Shown: positions 16,271-22,725 of the stretch, piece by piece
How the letters are laid out: every line of letters begins with the position of its first letter
How positions within the stretch are numbered: position 1 is the first letter of the stretch
Origin: an uncultured Oscillibacter sp.
Lineage (GTDB): Bacteria > Bacillota > Clostridia > Oscillospirales > Oscillospiraceae
Direction of reading: 5' to 3'
Length of the DNA: 22,725 nt
NCBI GenBank assembly: GCA_910587875.1
Contig: CAJUOD010000041.1
Span: forward strand, 1 to 22,725
Position numbers and translations under genes: made by a program
Notes under the pieces: model-generated
Database searches by the model: none
Told to the model about the DNA's origin: nothing
Seen by the model: the letters and a program-made list of their open reading frames with translations, nothing else

Positions 16271-19200
16271 TCATACAACGTCTGCCCCCCTCCCTTCCGC
16301 AATTTTCTTTCTATACCACAGCCAAAGCGCCGCCACGATCAGCAGCCCCCCGGCCAAAGTATACAGGGTGGTCCCGGACCCTCCGGTCTCGGGCAGCTCG
16401 TACTCGAACATGTTTGTGAAGGTGACCGTCGTACTGGCCACACCCATGGACGGGTCGCTGGCGTTGGTCCCGGCCTGTGCCGGGCCCACAGAGGACCCCT
16501 TGGTCACCTGCACGGAGGTGGAACAGCCCTCCGGCGGGGTATCGTCCGGGAAGACCTCGTTCACGTCATAGCCCGCGTAGGGCGAGAGGTCTGAGACCTT
16601 CAGCTTCCAGCCGTCCCGCAGCTCGAAGACGATCTTCTTTCCGCCGGTAATCGTAAAGGATTGCGAGCCGCCCTCCTGATCATACACCAGCTTGCCGTCT
16701 TCCAGCTTCACGGGCACTGCAGTGCCGTTCTCGTCAAACACCGACGCCGAGTAGTTTTCAAAGGTGTTGGTCAGCGTCAGGTCGAAGGTGTAGAAGGTCT
16801 CCTTCAGCTCCCCGGTGGCCAGATTCCCGTCCACCACCTTTTGGATAATGAGGGGCGTGTAGTCCAGATTCGGGGCCTTGATGACCGGCACCGCGATGGC
16901 GTTGGGCAGGGTGTACTGCATCCAGCAGGTGGAGCCGGAGGCGCCCCGCTCGGTAAAGAAGACGGTGAGGGTGTAGGTGCCCGCCTCGTGGTTCTCCTTG
17001 CCTCCCTCGATGTAGTCCCACAGGTCCACATACTGGCCCACGGACGAGTGGACGCCGCCGATGTCGCACACCAGCTGGTTGCCCAGGAAAACCCACATAT
17101 CGTCGTCGCCGTAGAAGTAGTACTCCAGGGGGCCCACATACTCCTCGGACAGCTCGAACTGCACAGAGTAGTTCATGCCAAAGTAGGCGTTGTGGTCCAG
17201 GCCGTTGTCGCTGACAGGCATGTTATCCCAGTTTCCGGTTCCGTATTTTACACCGCCATTTGTGGCGCCAAATTCCGGGTCCGCGCCCTCCCGGTTCAGG
17301 CCGTCCAGGGGCCAGAAGCCCACGGCTCCATTGCGGACGCCGTTGGTCCAGATGTGGGTGTGCTGCGGCGCCGGGTGCCCAAACTTCTCCAGCTCACCCA
17401 GGACGACGCTCCCGCCCTTCATGACGGCGCTCAGCGTGTGGGTATCACCCTCCTGTATGAATTTCAGGGAGTAGTCCTCATAGCAGGTTTTGCCTGAGGC
17501 CGCCGTGCCGCCGAAGAGATTCGGCCCTGTCACGCCGTTGCTGTACAGGACCGTGCCGCCGGCAAAGCCCTGTACCAATCCAAAGGTACAGCCACTATAT
17601 CCGACGTCCTTTTTCTTCCCGTCCTCCCCGGGAACCTTGTTGGCCTGATTGATTTTGTTGTTGTTCCAGGTCTGGTTTTCCAGGCCGGTACCCGTATTCG
17701 AGTTGCCAAAGCCGAATTTCGCGTCCGTTGTGCCTTCCGGGTAGTTTGCGGGGCTGTTGATGCCCTGTTGTTTGGTATTCACCGTAATCGGATTGCTTCC
17801 GCTCCGGGTCCCGTCTGTGATATCGTAGTCGTAGAAGACCGATTCGTCGTTTAGCACATTCTCATCGACGCGCTGGTTATATACCAGCCGGAAAACCGAG
17901 CCCTGCCGGATTGCGATCAGCGTCAGTAAATCCGTCGGGTCCGTCGGGTTTTTCGGGTTTTGTATCTGCTTCCCGTCAACCTCGACGTTGTTCGTAAAGG
18001 ACAGCTTTTCCAGATTCGCGCCGTATTGCTCCACGCCGAAAACCTTCCAGTCGCTCTCCTGGGCCTCTTCGGGCTTCACGCCCTCCTTGAGCTCCCAGAG
18101 CGCGGCGACGTCATAGTGGGCGTTTTCCATCATGCCGAACATCTTTTCGACGGTCAGCTCTTCCTTGTTGGGGTTGAACTGGAACTCCTTGTCCTTATAG
18201 ATCTGCTTCAGCTCCGGATCGGCAAAGTGGATGGTCCCGTCCCCGTTCAGCTGCAGCCACTTCGTTTCCGGCGTCACGCCGTTCACCGGCAGCTTTGCCG
18301 TTCCGTTGTTCTTGTCCGCGCTGGTGTCGATGAAGGACAGAGCCTTCGGGTTTTTATTATCGCTCGCGACGGGCTCGCCCAGGGCGGCCTCTTTGATCCA
18401 CGCGTAATACTCCACCGTGAACACCGGATACACGTTCATCAGCAGGGACAGGGCCGTGGGCTGGCCGCCCCGGGTGGTATAGCTCATGGTGGACTCGGTC
18501 TCGGACGCGTTGTTTTCCGGCGCTCTCGCCGGGGCTCTCATCGGAGCCCGCGCCGGGGCGTCCGTCAGCGCAGCCGCCGGACCGGGCGCCGCCTCGGACA
18601 GCTTGACGCTGGCCAGCTCGGTCACCTCGCCGTCCTCTTCCTGGCCGAAGGCCTTCAGGGTCAGGGTGGGCTCCACCGGCTCGATCCCCTCGTCGCCGTC
18701 CACGGCGCCCTCGCCGTCCTCGCTGACGCCCAGGGGCCGGCTCTCGCTGAAGGCCGCCAGCTGCGCCAGCATCTGCTCGGAGAGGGTCACCTCCACCTCC
18801 ACCGTGCAGTCGGAGAGGTCCAGGGCCCGGCCGCCCAACTCGGCGGTCAGGGTCATGACCTGGAGGAAGAGCATTTCGTCCTCACTCAGCTCCTCGGCCC
18901 GGGCGGCCAGGCTGTCGTAAGCCTCGTCTCCCTCGCTGTGGAATCCCAGGGAGAACACCACGTCCTCCGGATTCAGCTCCACGGACCCGCCCTGGTCTTC
19001 CCCGATGGGGACATAGCGGTCCGCCCAGTAATCCATCTCGCCGCCGTCCGCATCCGCATCAACGGCATAGGGGCCGTCGGCCAGGCCGGAGACCCCGATA
19101 CGGGGCAGGGAGAAGAAGGTGCTGGTGCTGGTAGAGATGCCCCAATCCTCGGGCTCCGGCTCGGGCTCGGGAATCACCACGGTCGGAGGCGTCTGCTCCA

Positions 19201-20941
19201 CCGGCTCCGGGGTCTCGGGGACCACCACCACCGGCGGGGCAACCGGCTCCACCACTTCCGGAGTCTCGGGGATCACAATCTCTTCCGGAATCTCGGGCTT
19301 TTCCGTGACCGCGGGTTTCTCCGGGGCCTCGGGCTTCTCCGGGGCTGCAGGCTTCTGCGTGGTCTCGGGCTTTTTCGGCGTCTCGGGTTTCTTCTCCGGG
19401 ACTGCGGGCTTTTCCGGAGTCTCGGGCTTCTCCGGGACCTCAGGCTCCTCCGGAACCACAGGCGTCTCCGGGATCTCGGGGGCTTCCGGAATCACGGGCT
19501 CCTCCGGAGCCTCCTGCCCGCCGGGAAGGAATCCGTCCTCCCCCTCCTCCGCGAAGGAGGCGAAGCCGTTGATGTGGAAGGTCAGCCGGAACTCCTCGTT
19601 CTCATACGTATAATCCTCCGCCAGCCACAGGCCCGTGGACTCCTCGGGCTCCGGGTCATCCGGCGGGGCCTCCTGCATGCAGGCCAGGGTGTGGACGTGC
19701 TCCTCCATAGTGCACAGCAGCGTCCCGTCCTCGAAGTAGCACCCCGCGCTGTGCAGGTGCGCCGGCTTGCCGCACAGGCAGCCGTCATCCTCCTTGGGGA
19801 CCAGCTCCACATAGCAGCCCTCGGTGTGCTCGTGCTCCTGCATTCCGCAGGTCAGGGCGCGGATCTCCTCCATCTCTCCCTCCGGGGTGTGGAGGCACGC
19901 GGCTTCATGGTCGTGGACAATGGCCTCGGGCAGCTCGCAGACCAGCACGCCCAACTCGTTGTAGCATTTCTCATCGTGGGTGTGGGGCGCCATCTCCTGC
20001 TTGCGGCAGGCCAGGATCTCGGTAATCTTGTAGCACTCCTCCGTGTGGACGTGTCCGGCCTCTCTCTCCTCCTCCGTGCATACCAGCTTTTCGGTCCACG
20101 CGTAGCACTCCTTGCCGTGCTGGTGGCCCTGGGCCTGGTCCAGGCCGCAGGCCAGCGTCCGCTCCTCCTCGGTGGTATAGCAGCTCTCGTCGTGGCGGTG
20201 GCCCTCCGTCTCCTCCCGGGAGCAGGTGAGCTCCGTCTCCTGGCTCTCGGTGTAGCAGGAGGCGTCGTGATGGTGTCCGGGCTCCACGACATTGCCCTCT
20301 TCGTCCAGGACGTCCTCCGATTCGGAGAGGCCGCAGGTGAGCTCCTGCTGCGTCCGGGTGGTGTAGCAGCTGTCGTCATGGGTGTGGGGCTCCGCCTCGG
20401 GGATGGAGCAGGTGAGCATCTGGCGGCTCTGCGTCTGATAGCAAGCGTCAGTGTGGGTATGCGCGTCCCCGGCCTCCGCCTGGGTGCAGATCAGCTCGCC
20501 CTTCTCATAGGCCCAGCAGGAGGGTCCGTGGACGTGGCCCACCTCCTGGTGGTCCTGGCAGATCAGCTCCCGGTGCTCCCGGTAGCACTCCTCACTGTGG
20601 ACGTGGAGCTCCACCTCCGGCAGGGTGCAGATCAGCTCGCCGTATTCGTCGCAGCAGAAGGAGTTGTGCTGGTGGATGACCACGCCTCTGTAGTCCATGG
20701 CGTCGCAGACCAGCTCAGGCCTGGGACCCGAGAGCTCCACCGTCCAGCAGTCCTCGCTGTGGACATGGGCTTCCATGCCGCAGATGACCTGGTTGGACAT
20801 GGTGACCGCCGGCATCATCAGCGCGTAGACCGTGCAGAACACCACGATCGCGCCCAGGACGGTCAGCGCCTGCCGGCCCCGCCGCTTCCGCTGGTGGACA
20901 TCGATGCAGCGTGCCACTTGGGTAGACAAGTTGCCGTCCAT
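16271..20941 (-). CDS. Giant LPETG surface protein (candidate pilus tip adhesin) with a Cys/His repeat array and fibro-slime domain
   Basis: 1556 residues. A basic N-terminus (HQRKRRGRQ) and a hydrophobic segment (26-45, ending YALMMPAVTM) form an unusual signal region shared by many clostridial LPXTG proteins. Residues 54-421 hold 15 successive C...HxHxxxC modules, 472-597 are a Pro/Glu-rich stalk, and 600-800 are acidic. After a short Ala/Pro/Arg-rich linker, a long beta-rich region leads to a fibro-slime/PA14-like domain at about 1210-1345 (YFYGDDDMWVFLGNQLV, DIGGVHSS, FFTERGASGSTCWMQ). A Cna-B-like domain and LPETG at 1516-1520 follow, then a membrane helix and basic tail. Fibro-slime domains are linked to carbohydrate or matrix binding in other surface proteins. 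First among the pilin genes, with AAGGAG (20952-20957) before its ATG, it is probably the tip or adhesive subunit joined to the backbone pilin by the class C sortase. Ligand unknown. Confidence 0.9.
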   Translation of the reverse strand: MDGNLSTQVARCIDVHQRKRRGRQALTVLGAIVVFCTVYALMMPAVTMSNQVICGMEAHVHSEDCWTVELSGPRPELVCDAMDYRGVVIHQHNSFCCDEYGELICTLPEVELHVHSEECYREHRELICQDHQEVGHVHGPSCWAYEKGELICTQAEAGDAHTHTDACYQTQSRQMLTCSIPEAEPHTHDDSCYTTRTQQELTCGLSESEDVLDEEGNVVEPGHHHDASCYTESQETELTCSREETEGHRHDESCYTTEEERTLACGLDQAQGHQHGKECYAWTEKLVCTEEEREAGHVHTEECYKITEILACRKQEMAPHTHDEKCYNELGVLVCELPEAIVHDHEAACLHTPEGEMEEIRALTCGMQEHEHTEGCYVELVPKEDDGCLCGKPAHLHSAGCYFEDGTLLCTMEEHVHTLACMQEAPPDDPEPEESTGLWLAEDYTYENEEFRLTFHINGFASFAEEGEDGFLPGGQEAPEEPVIPEAPEIPETPVVPEEPEVPEKPETPEKPAVPEKKPETPKKPETTQKPAAPEKPEAPEKPAVTEKPEIPEEIVIPETPEVVEPVAPPVVVVPETPEPVEQTPPTVVIPEPEPEPEDWGISTSTSTFFSLPRIGVSGLADGPYAVDADADGGEMDYWADRYVPIGEDQGGSVELNPEDVVFSLGFHSEGDEAYDSLAARAEELSEDEMLFLQVMTLTAELGGRALDLSDCTVEVEVTLSEQMLAQLAAFSESRPLGVSEDGEGAVDGDEGIEPVEPTLTLKAFGQEEDGEVTELASVKLSEAAPGPAAALTDAPARAPMRAPARAPENNASETESTMSYTTRGGQPTALSLLMNVYPVFTVEYYAWIKEAALGEPVASDNKNPKALSFIDTSADKNNGTAKLPVNGVTPETKWLQLNGDGTIHFADPELKQIYKDKEFQFNPNKEELTVEKMFGMMENAHYDVAALWELKEGVKPEEAQESDWKVFGVEQYGANLEKLSFTNNVEVDGKQIQNPKNPTDPTDLLTLIAIRQGSVFRLVYNQRVDENVLNDESVFYDYDITDGTRSGSNPITVNTKQQGINSPANYPEGTTDAKFGFGNSNTGTGLENQTWNNNKINQANKVPGEDGKKKDVGYSGCTFGLVQGFAGGTVLYSNGVTGPNLFGGTAASGKTCYEDYSLKFIQEGDTHTLSAVMKGGSVVLGELEKFGHPAPQHTHIWTNGVRNGAVGFWPLDGLNREGADPEFGATNGGVKYGTGNWDNMPVSDNGLDHNAYFGMNYSVQFELSEEYVGPLEYYFYGDDDMWVFLGNQLVCDIGGVHSSVGQYVDLWDYIEGGKENHEAGTYTLTVFFTERGASGSTCWMQYTLPNAIAVPVIKAPNLDYTPLIIQKVVDGNLATGELKETFYTFDLTLTNTFENYSASVFDENGTAVPVKLEDGKLVYDQEGGSQSFTITGGKKIVFELRDGWKLKVSDLSPYAGYDVNEVFPDDTPPEGCSTSVQVTKGSSVGPAQAGTNASDPSMGVASTTVTFTNMFEYELPETGGSGTTLYTLAGGLLIVAALWLWYRKKIAEGRGADVV
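19151..19528 (-). repeat. Pro-Glu-rich stalk repeats in the surface protein
   Basis: Residues about 472-597 of the LPETG protein: imperfect PE-P/K units such as PEAPEIPETP, PEKPETPEKP and PEKPEAPEKP. At DNA level the strand carries many near-identical short units (plus-strand CTCGGGCTTCTCCGG variants), so replication slippage could change stalk length. Such segments usually hold a binding domain away from the wall. Confidence 0.85.
19679..20782 (-). repeat. Array of 15 C...HxHxxxC modules
   Basis: Residues 54-421 of the LPETG protein. Each module has a Cys in an [L/I]xC context, then HxHxxxC usually followed by Tyr or Trp. The His-His-Cys sets start at 59, 90, 113, 136, 161, 186, 223, 248, 273, 297, 320, 343, 370, 395 and 415. 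The lead cysteines are 54, 79, 105, 128, 152, 178, 203, 240, 265, 288, 312, 335, 365, 390 and 410. Spacing from lead Cys to first His is mostly 8-9, with 5 in the first and last three modules. Every module keeps all four residues. Four ligands per unit suggest one metal ion each, probably zinc; disulfides are the alternative. I have seen similar repeats in other gut Firmicute LPXTG proteins but know of no established function. Confidence 0.9.
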
Positions 20942-20979
20942 GCTTCACACACTCCTTTCTCTCTAGGATGCGCTGGGAA

Positions 20980-20998
20980 AACCACGTTCTAAGTGGTT
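20980..20998 (-). promoter_or_regulatory. Small hairpin between signal peptidase and surface-protein genes
   Basis: AACCAC (20993-20998 on the minus strand) pairs with GTGGTT (20980-20985) around a seven-base loop, followed by TTCCC. It sits in the 63-base gap after the signal peptidase stop. It could trim or partly terminate transcripts, but with six base pairs and a poor U-tract it is a weak candidate. Confidence 0.35.
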
Positions 20999-21004
20999 AA
21001 TCGT

Positions 21005-21592
21005 TTAAATGAACCCCGCGGTTTCATAGGGCCAGACGCGGACCAGCAGCCGCCCGACAATCTGGTCGTAGGCAACGCAGCCCAGAACCGTGTTCCGGGA
21101 GTCCAGGGACACGCTGCGGTGGTCCCCCATCACGAAGATCTTGGACTCCGGCACCTGATAGGGCAGCGCGATGTCGCAGTCGCCCAGGGCCTTCTCCACC
21201 AGATAGGGCTCATACAGCTCCTCTTCGTTGACATACACCGTCCCGCTCTCGTCGATATTCACCCAGTCCCCCGGGCCCGCGATGACCCGCTTGACCAGAA
21301 TCTTATTGTCGTGGTAAAAGGCGATGACGTCTCCCGTCTCAAAGCTGGATCCCTTCCAGGAGACCACGATCTCGCCGTCCGTCAGCGTGGGGGCCATGGA
21401 GTTGCCGCCAATCTGGAGGACGGGCATCCACAGCGTCGCCACCAGCACGGCGGCGGCGGCCACGGTGATCAGCGCGTAAATGGTGCTGCGCAGCACCCGG
21501 CGGAACCGCCAGCGGTATTTCTCCCGGTTCAGCTCCACCTCCAGCTGGGCGATGGAGGGGATCTCCAGCTTTTGCTCCTTTTTCTTCTTCAT
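21005..21592 (-). CDS. lepB: Type I signal peptidase, pilus-locus associated
   Basis: 195 residues, a normal size for a Gram-positive SPase I. One membrane helix (about 36-57) leads to the external catalytic domain. The Ser-Lys dyad is intact: Ser65 in GNSMAPTL and Lys101 in LVKRVIAGPGDWV. The downstream boxes VMGDHRSVSLDSR (154-166) and IVGRLLVRVWP are also present. SPase I removes signal peptides from exported proteins at the membrane surface. Many Gram-positive pilus islands carry a dedicated copy; in Streptococcus pyogenes the pilus-linked SipA lost its dyad and acts as a helper, whereas this one looks active. It is the second gene of the run, 15 bases after the coiled-coil gene and just before the surface protein, whose signal region is atypical and may be its special substrate. 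Confidence 0.95.
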   Translation of the reverse strand: MKKKKEQKLEIPSIAQLEVELNREKYRWRFRRVLRSTIYALITVAAAAVLVATLWMPVLQIGGNSMAPTLTDGEIVVSWKGSSFETGDVIAFYHDNKILVKRVIAGPGDWVNIDESGTVYVNEEELYEPYLVEKALGDCDIALPYQVPESKIFVMGDHRSVSLDSRNTVLGCVAYDQIVGRLLVRVWPYETAGFI

Positions 21593-21607
21593 GGCTCGCG
21601 TTCCTTA

Positions 21608-22240
21608 TCAGTCATGCTGCCAGCCCACAAACAGCGTCCACTTCCCTTTCTCCTGCTTGCTCTTCACTCCGAAGGGACGCTTGGCGCGGCTGGGGGGCGC
21701 GACCGCCTGGGCGGGGGCCTTTGGGGGCTCCTCCGCTGTCCGCTCCCCGGGGGGCGGCGGAGCGGCGGGCTGGGCCGTCTCCTGCGCCGGAGGCGGGACA
21801 GGCTGGGCCGCTTCCCGCACCGGCGGTGAAACAGGCTGGACCGCCTGCCGCACCGGCGGCGTCTCGGGGGGCGGGGGAAGCACCACGCCCTCCGGCAGGG
21901 GGTACAGAGTCTGAATGCTCTGCAAATAGTAGTCCGCGGCGCGCTGGGCCGCGTCAAACACGCCGTTCAGCTGGAGGGCGGCCTCCGCGATGGAGCCTAT
22001 ATTCTCCAAATCGGTCTCCCGCTTCTCCCGCTCCATCTGAAGGGTGTCTTCCAGCTCGTGGATCTGGGCGTCCTTGCTGTCCAGCCGGTCCCGGAGGCGC
22101 TCATAGCCCTCCTCCGTCTGGTGCAGCTGCTCCTCCAGCTCCTCCACCCGCTTGCCCAGTCGCTCGGACTCCTTGGCCTGCTCCAGCAGCAGCTGCAGGA
22201 GCTCCCGCCGTCCCAGCTTTTGAAGTTCTCTATCCGTCAT
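21608..22240 (-). CDS. Coiled-coil, proline-rich protein of unknown function at the head of the pilus locus
   Basis: 210 residues, no signal peptide and no membrane helix, so probably cytoplasmic. Residues 3-80 are highly charged with heptad-like leucines (RELLQLLLEQ, RVEELEEQLHQ, DRLDSKDAQIHELEDTL), a probable coiled coil. Residues 115-185 are Pro/Ala/Val-rich and include three 11-residue repeats (128-160). The tail is basic (RAKRPFGVKSKQEKGK) and ends WTLFVGWQHD. No catalytic motif is visible. It opens the co-directional run, with AAGGAGA upstream of ATG 22240 and the signal peptidase 15 bases downstream. I recall similar genes at the head of sortase-pilus loci in related Clostridia, which would suggest a scaffold or assembly role, but this is inference. 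Confidence 0.82.
   Translation of the reverse strand: MTDRELQKLGRRELLQLLLEQAKESERLGKRVEELEEQLHQTEEGYERLRDRLDSKDAQIHELEDTLQMEREKRETDLENIGSIAEAALQLNGVFDAAQRAADYYLQSIQTLYPLPEGVVLPPPPETPPVRQAVQPVSPPVREAAQPVPPPAQETAQPAAPPPPGERTAEEPPKAPAQAVAPPSRAKRPFGVKSKQEKGKWTLFVGWQHD
21761..21859 (-). repeat. Three 33-base tandem repeats in the coiled-coil protein gene
   Basis: They encode PPVRQAVQPVS, PPVREAAQPVP and PPAQETAQPAA (residues 128-160). Copies match best at the Pro-Pro start and the AxxQP core, diverging in the third copy. The array keeps the reading frame, so copy-number change would alter linker length only. Confidence 0.75.
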
Positions 22241-22606
22241 GGCGTCGGTTCTCCTTTATCCGTCGGCTTGGCGAGCTGTGAGGCCCGCGGGGCTTTCACG
22301 CGCCAAAGAGCTTCAAAAAACGAATATCCGCCCTGATGTTCAGGATTTCGGTACAGTCCGGGTCTGTGTCCGATGTCCAAAAACACCCTGGGCGGAGGCC
22401 TGTTTCATGCCCGTGGATAAGATCCACGCTGGGGCGCCGCACAGCCGGGCGCGCCGGCCTCTTTAACGAGGGCCCGCGCTGTCCGCCGCGGCAATTTTTG
22501 CCCAATACCCGCTTATCTAGGGAAGATGGTGTTGTTGAACAAAAATATGGAAAACGCTGTCAAGTCTGCCGAATAGGCCGGACAGCCGTCTCACGGCTCC
22601 CAGCCT
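22241..22606. other. Non-coding, hairpin-rich region upstream of the pilus locus
   Basis: No convincing gene on either strand in 22241-22725. Four short perfect inverted repeats are present: 22412-22428 (7-bp stem CGTGGAT, loop of 3), 22444-22458 (GCCGG/CCGGC), 22490-22502 (GGCAA/TTGCC) and 22584-22598 (AGCCGT/ACGGCT, loop of 3). A TTGACA lies on the minus strand at 22558-22563, but no good TATAAT is found 16-18 bases downstream (best TTCAAC). The region is a plausible long 5' leader or promoter region of the first pilus gene. I could not match it to a known riboswitch: no T-box, c-di-GMP, TPP or cobalamin signatures seen. Confidence 0.5.
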
Positions 22607-22678
22607 GATTCTTAGGATCAAGGTCCTCTCCGGAGCGGCGCGCCCTTGACCGGCCGCCACCGTAATGGGTCCTGAATC
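22607..22678 (-). other. Candidate structured RNA element, family not recognised
   Basis: On the minus strand GATTC-AGGA (22670-22678) pairs with TCCT-AA-GAATC (22607-22617), closing a 72-base element. Inside, GGTCAAGG pairs with CCTTGA (22618-22623 with 22644-22649) and can extend with a G-U pair only if the RNA is read from the minus strand. The palindromes GGCGCGCC and CTCCGGAG lie in the inner loop. The nested pairing looks more than random, but GC-rich DNA forms stems easily and no family match was recognised. Confidence 0.35.
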
Positions 22679-22725
22679 TTACGCTTTGATTACCATAAAA
22701 TGCTATTTTCTTTTATTATATACCA

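Noticed and set aside
16198..16302. Earlier start for the backbone pilin
   Set aside because: It would place 35 hydrophilic residues before the signal peptide and overlap the preceding gene. The ribosome site at 16206-16211 supports 16197.
19151..20782. CRISPR-like array in the repeat-rich part of the surface-protein gene
   Set aside because: The repeats are degenerate, in frame and coding, with no fixed repeat-spacer size and no cas genes.
17960..20992. 3-kb open frame on the plus strand opposite the surface protein
   Set aside because: It is a shadow of the repeat-rich minus-strand gene; its own Leu/Gly/Arg repeats are the complement of the Pro-Glu and Cys/His repeats.
22715..22720. TATAAT on the minus strand at the right end of the contig as a promoter
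   Set aside because: The -35 region would lie beyond the contig end and the stretch is simply A/T-rich; it cannot be supported.
22241..22725. c-di-GMP, T-box, TPP or cobalamin riboswitch before the pilus genes
   Set aside because: Looked for because such switches control pili or surface genes, but no conserved core sequence was found by eye.
22676..22725. Second adapter at the right end
   Set aside because: The last 50 bases are A/T-rich and match no adapter known to me.

Overview
The window looks like a metagenomic or draft-genome contig from a GC-rich gut Firmicute, most likely an Oscillospiraceae-type Clostridium (Flavonifractor/Oscillibacter/Lawsonibacter-like). This rests on the protein families, the strong G/C third-position bias, the AGGAGG ribosome binding sites and the mix of sortase-pilus and type IV pilus-like genes. 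It is a judgement from familiarity, not from a search. The first 49 bases are not biological: they are an Illumina P7/TruSeq adapter with its 8-base index, so the left end is a library artefact.

Every supported gene lies on the minus strand, so transcription runs from the right end to the left. From right to left: 22241-22725 is a non-coding region rich in inverted repeats, probably the leader or promoter region of the locus. It is followed by a coiled-coil/proline-rich protein (21608-22240), a catalytically complete type I signal peptidase (21005-21592), a 1556-residue LPETG surface protein (16271-20941), an MPSTG backbone pilin (14407-16197), a very stable 14-bp hairpin, a class C pilin-polymerising sortase (13499-14350), an LPQTG accessory or basal pilin (12351-13469), a second sortase (11744-12361) and a transglutaminase-like lipoprotein (10642-11724).

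Without any large gap the run continues into a type IV pilus/type II secretion-like module: a PilC/GspF platform protein (9603-10631), four small single-pass membrane proteins with overlapping stop and start codons (7950-9598), a PilT-type ATPase (6879-7937), and then a secreted CAP-domain protein (6065-6844) with a terminator-like hairpin behind it. The longest gap between genes from 22240 to 6065 is 73 bases, so the whole 16 kb may be one transcription unit or a few coupled ones. It carries everything needed to export, polymerise and anchor a covalent sortase pilus, next to a reduced pilus motor that has no extension ATPase, prepilin peptidase or canonical prepilin in view.

Downstream, with its own near-consensus promoter (TTGACA-18-TATAAT) and a leader hairpin, is the glutamate synthase operon gltB-gltD (nitrogen assimilation). 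gltD is cut off by the adapter.

The most unusual feature is the N-terminal third of the large LPETG protein. It has 15 consecutive C...HxHxxxC modules, each with two Cys and two His, spaced like small metal sites. They are followed by a Pro-Glu-rich stalk and a fibro-slime/PA14-like domain. This could be a metal-binding or metal-stabilised pilus tip.
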